Assembly: GCA_964622545.1 (NCBI GenBank)
Contig: CAZUQM010000029.1
Coordinates: 24,857 to 88,856 of the forward strand
Length of the DNA: 64,000 nt
Direction: 5' to 3'
From: JAFGLZ01 sp964622545
GTDB lineage: Bacteria > Planctomycetota > Phycisphaerae > UBA1845 > JAFGLZ01
The notes below the pieces were generated by a model, which saw only the letters and a program-made list of their open reading frames with translations, made no database searches and was not told the origin of the DNA. Shown one piece after another: positions 59,004 to 64,000 of the stretch. Numbering within the stretch: position 1 is the first letter of the stretch; each line of letters begins with the position of its first letter. Position numbers and translations under genes: made by a program.

Positions 59004-60440
59004 TTAGTGCGCCTTCGCCTTGGCGCGTTTGGCGAGCGTTTGCTTCACTTCGCCGACCAGGTAGAACGATCCGGTTACACAGACGAGGTCGTCTCGGTCG
59101 ACGGCGTGGCTGGCGATGTTGAGGGCGTCGTCCACGTCCTTGGCGACCTGGGCCATCTTGCCGCTGATCTCGCCGAACTGGGCTGCCAGATCGTGCGGGT
59201 CGCGCGATCGCGGCGATGCCGTGCCGACGAAGATGACCTTGTCGGCGCCGTACTGGATCTGGCGGAGCATGCCGTCCACGTCCTTGTCGGCCTGGCAACC
59301 GAAGACGAGCACCATGCTGTCGTACGAGATGTTCTGGCCGATCGCGCGGATCAGGGCCTCGACGCTCGAGGCGTTGTGCGCGCCGTCGACGAGGATGCGC
59401 GGCTCTTCGCTGACCAACTCCATGCGTCCGGGTATGCGGACGCGGGCCAGACCTTCGATGGCCTTCTGATCGTCGATGTCGAAACCGCGTTCCTTGAGCG
59501 CGTCGACCAGGCCCAGGGCGACGCCGCAGTTGATGGCCTGGTGCTCGCCCAGCAGCGGCACGTGCAGGTGCTCGAACCGGCTGGCCTGGGTGGTCAGGCA
59601 CACGCGGGTATGGGGGCCCAGCGGACGGCTGCTCTCAAATCGATAGCTGAACTCGATGTCCTCACCCGTGAAACGCAGCGGGACGCGGTTCTTCGTGGCC
59701 ATCCGCTTCAGCACACGCTTGACCTCGGGCTCCTGCGGTGCCGAGACCACCGGCACGCCGCTCTTGAAGATGCCCGCCTTCTCCTCGGCGATCTTGCCCA
59801 GCGAGCTGCCGAGCTGAGCGGTGTGGTCGAAGCTGATGCTGGTGATGCCGCAAACGGCCGGCTTGATGACGTTGGTCGAGTCGAGCCTGCCGCCGAGGCC
59901 TGTCTCGATGACGGCGACATCGACCTTCTTGACCACGAAATGCATCCACGCGGCCGCGGTCATGATCTCGAAGAAGGTGGGGGAATCCTTGCCCAGCCGT
60001 TTGACCGCGGGGGCGATCTTGGCGATGATCCGCGTCATCTCGCTCTCGGCGATCATCTGCCCGTTGACGGTGATCCGCTCGCGGAGATCGATCAGGTGGG
60101 GCGAGGTATAGAGCCCGACCGTGTAACCGCAGCCCTGGAGCATATTTGCCACCATGGCCGCCGTCGAGCCCTTGCCTTTGGTGCCCGCGATGTGCACGGC
60201 ACGGAGCTTCTTGTGGGGATCGCCTACGGCCTTGAGAAGCCGGTTCATGCGGGCCAGGCTGAAGTTCGTGTGGTTATAGCCGACACGAGACTGCTTCTCG
60301 TAGTCTGTCACGGAATTGACGAAATTCAGCGCGGAACGGTACGTGCGAATCGTACCATTCCGGCGTGTGGAGCTTTTCGGGGACGCTTTCCGCGTAGCCG
60401 TCGTCTTTCGGGAAGCTTTCACTCGTGCCATGGCGAGCAT
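59004..60440 (-). CDS. folC: Bifunctional folylpolyglutamate synthase/dihydrofolate synthase
   Basis: A 478-residue FolC with a P-loop HIAGTKGKGSTAAMVANMLQ, YTSPHLIDLRERITVNGQMI, and the Mur-ligase-like central and C-terminal domains (GITSISFDHTAQLGSSLGKI, ILVDGAHNASSVEALI). It adds glutamates to folates and makes dihydrofolate. The first 40 residues are a basic Ser/Thr/Lys-rich extension that FolC does not usually have. The start may be ATG 60440 or ATG 60431; neither has a ribosome site. The upstream region holds a nested hairpin. Confidence 0.9.
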   Translation of the reverse strand: MLAMARVKASRKTTATRKASPKSSTRRNGTIRTYRSALNFVNSVTDYEKQSRVGYNHTNFSLARMNRLLKAVGDPHKKLRAVHIAGTKGKGSTAAMVANMLQGCGYTVGLYTSPHLIDLRERITVNGQMIAESEMTRIIAKIAPAVKRLGKDSPTFFEIMTAAAWMHFVVKKVDVAVIETGLGGRLDSTNVIKPAVCGITSISFDHTAQLGSSLGKIAEEKAGIFKSGVPVVSAPQEPEVKRVLKRMATKNRVPLRFTGEDIEFSYRFESSRPLGPHTRVCLTTQASRFEHLHVPLLGEHQAINCGVALGLVDALKERGFDIDDQKAIEGLARVRIPGRMELVSEEPRILVDGAHNASSVEALIRAIGQNISYDSMVLVFGCQADKDVDGMLRQIQYGADKVIFVGTASPRSRDPHDLAAQFGEISGKMAQVAKDVDDALNIASHAVDRDDLVCVTGSFYLVGEVKQTLAKRAKAKAH

Positions 60441-60472
60441 TCTAATTGGTTAGCTTCTTACAGTCAATAGGT

Positions 60473-60517
60473 TATCCGGGCTCAGAGCCCGTCCCAACAG
60501 GCGGGCTTTGCCGGATA
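60473..60517. repeat. Nested inverted repeat upstream of folC
   Basis: TATCCGG (60473-60479) and CCGGATA (60511-60517) bound an inner hairpin AGCCCG (60486-60491) and CGGGCT (60502-60507) around TCCCAACAGG. The structure lies in the divergent region between folC and the zinc-ribbon gene. It could be a small repeat element or a leader structure. Confidence 0.45.
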
Positions 60518-60691
60518 GCAAATATTAACATATTGCAGTGGAATGGTTTACGATCGTTCTTGGTTTTGGGGTTCCACCTAAGCGCCCGAGTTGTCAGACC
60601 CTGTCGGGTCAGGCTGGAACGCGGCCGGCATAAGATGGCACGCGCCCGATAGGCGGTCCTGCCGTTCGACTTGGGGCCCGCAGAGGAATCG

Positions 60692-61705
60692 ATGGCGTTG
60701 AATGGCATAGCTTTTTATATAGCAATACTTTATGGCCTTCCATCTTCCGCAGCGGCCTTGAAGCCGGCCCCATCGCCGGTCGGGACCACGCCCGAGACGG
60801 CGACCCAGCCGGGACGGCCAGGGTCCCCCGCCCTCGAGCCGTTGACGCAGCCTGACGACCATCCCGTACTGGTCGCTACGCGGGACCACACCCGGCGGGT
60901 CGATGAAGCCGGGCTGTACGTCTTGCTCGATCATGCTAAGCAACTTGCGCCAACTACGGCGGTCGACGAATCCGTGGCCGTGCGACGCGCGGATCTGTTG
61001 CGCCATCCGGAGGACTACCGCGGGCGCCTTGTGCGGGTCCGCGCCAAGTATGCCGAGACGGTGTCGTTCATGCCCTCCAATCGTCGGCGTTACGGGGCTA
61101 CGGCCTATTCGACGCTGGCATGGGAACGTGGTAGCCTTGAGGCCGTCGAGATGATCAGCGTCGCTGATCCCGGCGAGCTGCGTCGCGGTGCGAACGTTGT
61201 CCTGGCCGGCTACTTCCTCAAGGTCCGCAGGGACGAGGCGCGGGTTCAGGACGCCAACGACGGGCCGAGGCACGTGGACGTGCCCGTCATCGTCGGGCCG
61301 GGCGTGGTCGTCGAGCCGACCGAGCCGATGGACCTCGGCGGCGGCCTGGCGTGGATGGCGATGCTGGTCGGCGTGATCTTGCTGGCGGGCTTCTGGATCG
61401 TGGTCAGGCGCTGGGCGCGCGGCCAGGCGTCGCGTCGGACCGCGGGCCGGGCACGAGGAGAGGTGCCCGTAGAGTCGACGGCTCACCACGACGAGGACAC
61501 CGAACCGATCGACCTGGCGGCTCTCCAGGAGGCGGCCCAAGAGACACGGGGGGCGACCGGTGCGCCGGCTCCTCAGCGGGACATGCCGGTGTGTCCGTCG
61601 TGCGGGGTCTCGTGCCGGAGGGCGGCCCGCTTCTGCGACCAGTGCGGGGCGGCGCTGAAGTCCGGGCAGGGATCCAACCAGGGATCTTCCGAGGCAAAGG
61701 AGTAG
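60692..61705 (+). CDS. Membrane protein with C-terminal zinc ribbon
   Basis: A 337-residue protein. It starts with a signal-like stretch (GIAFYIAILYGLPSSAAA), then an extracytoplasmic domain with VRRADLLRHPEDYRGRLVRV, resembling a nucleic-acid- or sugar-binding beta fold that I cannot assign. A single TM helix (WMAMLVGVILLAGFWIVVR) is followed by a charged cytoplasmic tail ending in a zinc ribbon CPSCGVSCRRAARFCDQCG. GAGGAATCG precedes the ATG at 60692. It is ten bases upstream of aroB, so the two are probably co-transcribed. The function is unknown. Confidence 0.72.
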   Translation: MALNGIAFYIAILYGLPSSAAALKPAPSPVGTTPETATQPGRPGSPALEPLTQPDDHPVLVATRDHTRRVDEAGLYVLLDHAKQLAPTTAVDESVAVRRADLLRHPEDYRGRLVRVRAKYAETVSFMPSNRRRYGATAYSTLAWERGSLEAVEMISVADPGELRRGANVVLAGYFLKVRRDEARVQDANDGPRHVDVPVIVGPGVVVEPTEPMDLGGGLAWMAMLVGVILLAGFWIVVRRWARGQASRRTAGRARGEVPVESTAHHDEDTEPIDLAALQEAAQETRGATGAPAPQRDMPVCPSCGVSCRRAARFCDQCGAALKSGQGSNQGSSEAKE

Positions 61706-61715
61706 ATCGAGAACG

Positions 61716-62825
61716 ATGAACGAGCCGGACCAGGTGCGGACCGTTGAGGTGTCGCTGGGCGAGAGGAGCTATCCGATCATCATCGGCAGCGGCGTGCTCG
61801 ACTCGCTCGGGCAGCGCCTGGCCGAGCTGTGTCCGTCGCCGAGGGCGGCCGTGATCAGCGACGACAACGTCGCGCCGCACTACGCGGAGAGGGTCTTGAG
61901 CTCGCTGACGGGAGCCGGCTACACGACGAGCCTCATGGTGGTCCGTGCCGGCGAGCAGAGCAAGTCCCTGGCGATGGCGTCGGGGCTGTACGGCGACCTG
62001 GCGAAGGCGGGCATCGAGCGGTCGTCGCCGTTGGTCTCGCTCGGTGGCGGCATGGTCGGTGATCTGACGGGCTTCATCGCGGCCACGTGGCTCCGCGGGG
62101 TGCCGTTCGTGCAGGTGCCGACGACCGTGGAGGCCGACGTCGACGCCTCGGTCGGCGGTAAGACCGCGGTCAATCACGATGCGGGCAAGAACCTCATCGG
62201 GGCGTTCCATCAGCCCAGGATGGTGCTGATCGACACGGCCACGCTGTCGACGCTGGACGTGCGCGACCACCGCGCGGGCCTGGCCGAAAGCGTCAAGCAT
62301 GGGGTCATACGCGATGCGGCGTTTTTCACGTGGCAGGAGGAGCATGCCGGCGAGATCCTGCTGCGCGACGAGACCGTCCTGGCCGAGCTGATCGAGCGCA
62401 ACTGCCGCATCAAGGCCGATGTGGTTTGCGCGGACGAACGCGAGGCCGGCCTGCGAGCGATCCTCAACTTCGGTCACACTATCGGACACGCCATCGAGTC
62501 GGAGCACGGGTACGCCCTGCGTCATGGCGAGTGCGTGGCGCTCGGGATGATCGCCGCGAACGACATTGCCGTGCGGCGTGGGATGATCGATCAGGAGGGT
62601 GTCGCCGATCGCGTCACGACGCTTCTCAAGAAGCTGGGCCTACCGACGAGGCTGAAGGCGATGACCGACCTCGATTCCCAGCGTGAGTACATGATGAAGG
62701 ACAAGAAGGTGGCGGACGGCAAGCTGCGGTTCGTGCTGCCGACGCGGCTCGGCGAGGTGGTCATCACCGCGGACGTGACGTGGGACGAGATCGCCCGGTC
62801 GTATGACGCGATTGCGCCGGCCTAA
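61716..62825 (+). CDS. aroB: 3-dehydroquinate synthase
   Basis: A 369-residue AroB. Motifs in order are VISDDNVAPHYAERV, the LGGGMVGDLTGFIAATWLRG metal/NAD site, VDASVGGKTAVNHDAGKNLI, HRAGLAESVKHGVIRDA, and FGHTIGHAIESEHGYALRHG. It converts DAHP to 3-dehydroquinate, the second step of the shikimate pathway. A small difference is PTTVEADVDASVGGKT, where most family members have a hydrophobic stretch before the Asp. Ten bases separate it from the zinc-ribbon gene. Confidence 0.95.
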   Translation: MNEPDQVRTVEVSLGERSYPIIIGSGVLDSLGQRLAELCPSPRAAVISDDNVAPHYAERVLSSLTGAGYTTSLMVVRAGEQSKSLAMASGLYGDLAKAGIERSSPLVSLGGGMVGDLTGFIAATWLRGVPFVQVPTTVEADVDASVGGKTAVNHDAGKNLIGAFHQPRMVLIDTATLSTLDVRDHRAGLAESVKHGVIRDAAFFTWQEEHAGEILLRDETVLAELIERNCRIKADVVCADEREAGLRAILNFGHTIGHAIESEHGYALRHGECVALGMIAANDIAVRRGMIDQEGVADRVTTLLKKLGLPTRLKAMTDLDSQREYMMKDKKVADGKLRFVLPTRLGEVVITADVTWDEIARSYDAIAPA

Positions 62826-62955
62826 CGCCCCGGGCGAGGTCGGGCAGGTGGCTCTCAGGGGTTCTAGCTGGGCTTGGACGTATCGAGGCGGTTGGGGGCG
62901 AACACCGGCTGGTCTATATCCTGAAGGCGGCCTGGTGATTTGATTCTGGCGTGTC

Positions 62956-62985
62956 TTGAAGTCTTGAGGTTGTTTCGGATAGGAT
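62956..62985 (+). promoter_or_regulatory. Candidate promoter for the truncated secreted protein gene
   Basis: TTGAAG (62956-62961, four of six) and TAGGAT (62980-62985, four of six) are 18 bases apart. The implied start is near 62993, about 125 bases before the ATG at 63118. Confidence 0.3.
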
Positions 62986-63117
62986 ACGCCTGGGCCATGG
63001 GGAAGGAGCGGCCGTCCTTCAAGGTGGGGCACAGCTACACTTCTCCAGAGGGTCTCCGCGCGGTGCCTCGCGCGGGTTGAGCGTTCTGTCGGCATCGTGT
63101 CACGAAGGAGCGGAGCA

Positions 63118-64000
63118 ATGGGGAGATGGTTGTGGGGTCTGTGCCTTGTGACCGCCTTGGTGGCCGGCAGCGATGCCGCGCGGGCGGACTACTACGACAC
63201 CTTTGACGACGGCTGGTTCGAGCGGGATCCAAACGACCCGGCCTACGACGCCAACGATCCGGCCTGGACCGACCCGAACAATGCGGTCACCTGGGACAGC
63301 GATAACCCGGACTGGACCATCATGGAGGAGGTCGGGGACACGTTCCAGGCCGGCGTCGACGACGGCTGGCTGCGTCTGTGGGCGGCCTCGTCCCTGCTGC
63401 CCTATACGTTTATCGGGGCGCGGGTGGAGGACGGCAACGTGGATCCAAACACGAGCTGTGCCTACTACGACGATAGCGGACCGCACTACTACCTGGTGCG
63501 AGCGAAGAACGCGTTAGGTGGGGACAAGGGCGAGATCGTGGTGCTCATGCACGGGAACTTCATGTCGTGGGAGACCCACGCCCTGAGCCATGAGCTGGAC
63601 GGAAGCAAACAGATGACCATCGCCAGCGTGACGGGCACCTTGTGGAAGCAGAGGGGCGGCGTGAGCATGGCCCACCTCGATGTGACGAGCGGATGCTGGT
63701 ACGTCATTCAGTGGGACGGGGACGGCGATCCGAACCACAGCTTCGTCAAAGCGGCCGCCTGGAACGGCGGGAAGTACGACTGGGACGGCGTCTGGGATAT
63801 TGATCTCCATGTGCTGACCGCATGGGATCCGAACGTCTACGGGCCTGACGGACTGTACTATTGGGGCGAAGGGGTCAACGGGCCGGCCACGACCGGCAGC
63901 CACTGGAACGACAGTCCGGACCTGTGCGACGCATCGTTCGATCAGGTCGAGTGCCGCTGGGGCACGTTCACGAACGTCGGTCGCTCGTTGGAGCTGATCC
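63118..64000 (+). CDS. Secreted protein of unknown function, 3' end outside window
   Basis: About 294 residues are visible; the frame stays open to the window edge. The signal peptide LWGLCLVTALVAGSDAARA is followed by an Asp/Asn/Pro-rich repeat-like stretch (DPNDPAYDANDPAWTDPNNA). The body is beta-rich with many Trp, Gly and Asp (VDDGWLRLWAASSLL, YYLVRAKNALGG). It may be a PEP-CTERM protein or an extracellular carbohydrate-binding protein; the deciding C-terminus is not present. GGAG precedes the ATG. Confidence 0.65.
   Translation, partial: MGRWLWGLCLVTALVAGSDAARADYYDTFDDGWFERDPNDPAYDANDPAWTDPNNAVTWDSDNPDWTIMEEVGDTFQAGVDDGWLRLWAASSLLPYTFIGARVEDGNVDPNTSCAYYDDSGPHYYLVRAKNALGGDKGEIVVLMHGNFMSWETHALSHELDGSKQMTIASVTGTLWKQRGGVSMAHLDVTSGCWYVIQWDGDGDPNHSFVKAAAWNGGKYDWDGVWDIDLHVLTAWDPNVYGPDGLYYWGEGVNGPATTGSHWNDSPDLCDASFDQVECRWGTFTNVGRSLELI

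Noticed and set aside
1..64000. tRNA, rRNA, CRISPR arrays and prophage
   Set aside because: Reading of the spacers found no cloverleaf-like tRNA segments, no regular direct repeats of CRISPR length, and no phage structural genes; a computed search would be more reliable.

Overview
The window reads as a 64-kb piece of chromosome from a GC-rich member of the Planctomycetota, most probably a Phycisphaerae-like lineage. The support is indirect. There are PEP-CTERM secreted proteins, a planctomycete-style prepilin-like protein with an N-terminal methylation motif and a C-terminal DGH signature, several SpoIIE-type phosphatases and class III cyclases, a CxxC membrane protein, a tagaturonate epimerase (UxaE), secreted carbohydrate-active enzymes, and intergenic palindromic repeats. 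No rRNA, tRNA, CRISPR array or prophage was seen. Gene order is mostly short operons of one to four genes, with many convergent pairs whose stop codons overlap.

Layout. 1-10.2 kb: a partial TerB-like gene, a PocR-GAF-PP2C phosphatase with a clear extended -10 promoter, SixA, two M20 peptidases or amidohydrolases, a prepilin-like protein followed by a PEP-CTERM DNRLRE-type protein and a THEP1-type NTPase, a second PP2C phosphatase, and a zinc-ribbon membrane protein. 10.2-10.6 kb: a repeat-rich spacer. 10.6-20 kb: a large secreted GH38 enzyme, a two-gene ATPase plus Toprim-like cassette whose second gene is frameshifted, a RACo-type corrinoid-activating ATPase, a lipoprotein and an AmrS-type radical SAM protein. 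20-25.4 kb: a short flagellar-rod-like protein, a tandem GNAT acetyltransferase, lipoproteins, and a 1.1-kb spacer holding a MITE-like element and a promoter-to-terminator unit that looks like an undescribed small RNA.

25.5-36 kb: a TMTC-like glycosyltransferase with TPRs preceded by a SPASM radical SAM protein, a rhomboid protease, SDR, sulfatase-superfamily membrane enzyme, Gnd, a tiny lipoprotein and an APH-family kinase. 36-46.6 kb: surE (possibly leaderless), a TPR lipoprotein, a PEP-CTERM protein with a DUF2225-like partner, a P-loop kinase fused to a nucleoside-deoxyribosyltransferase-like domain downstream of a CHASE2 adenylate cyclase, and another PEP-CTERM protein. 46.6-49.7 kb: a ParDE module with a palindromic operator, a GabD-like dehydrogenase and NadD.

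49.7-64 kb: a second rhomboid, a secreted (alpha/alpha)-barrel-type protein, then a hexuronate cluster (a Tat-exported sugar isomerase-like protein, UxaE, and a YjmF/UxuB-like fructuronate reductase) divergent from an unusual BNR-propeller/nitrilase fusion. FolC, a zinc-ribbon membrane protein, AroB and a truncated secreted protein end the window. Taken together the content suggests a heterotroph degrading complex polysaccharides such as pectin-like uronates. The most unusual items are the propeller-nitrilase fusion, the P-loop/deoxyribosyltransferase fusion, the candidate small RNA, and the frameshifted ATPase/Toprim pair. All functional statements come from reading the sequence and family knowledge; no database search was possible.
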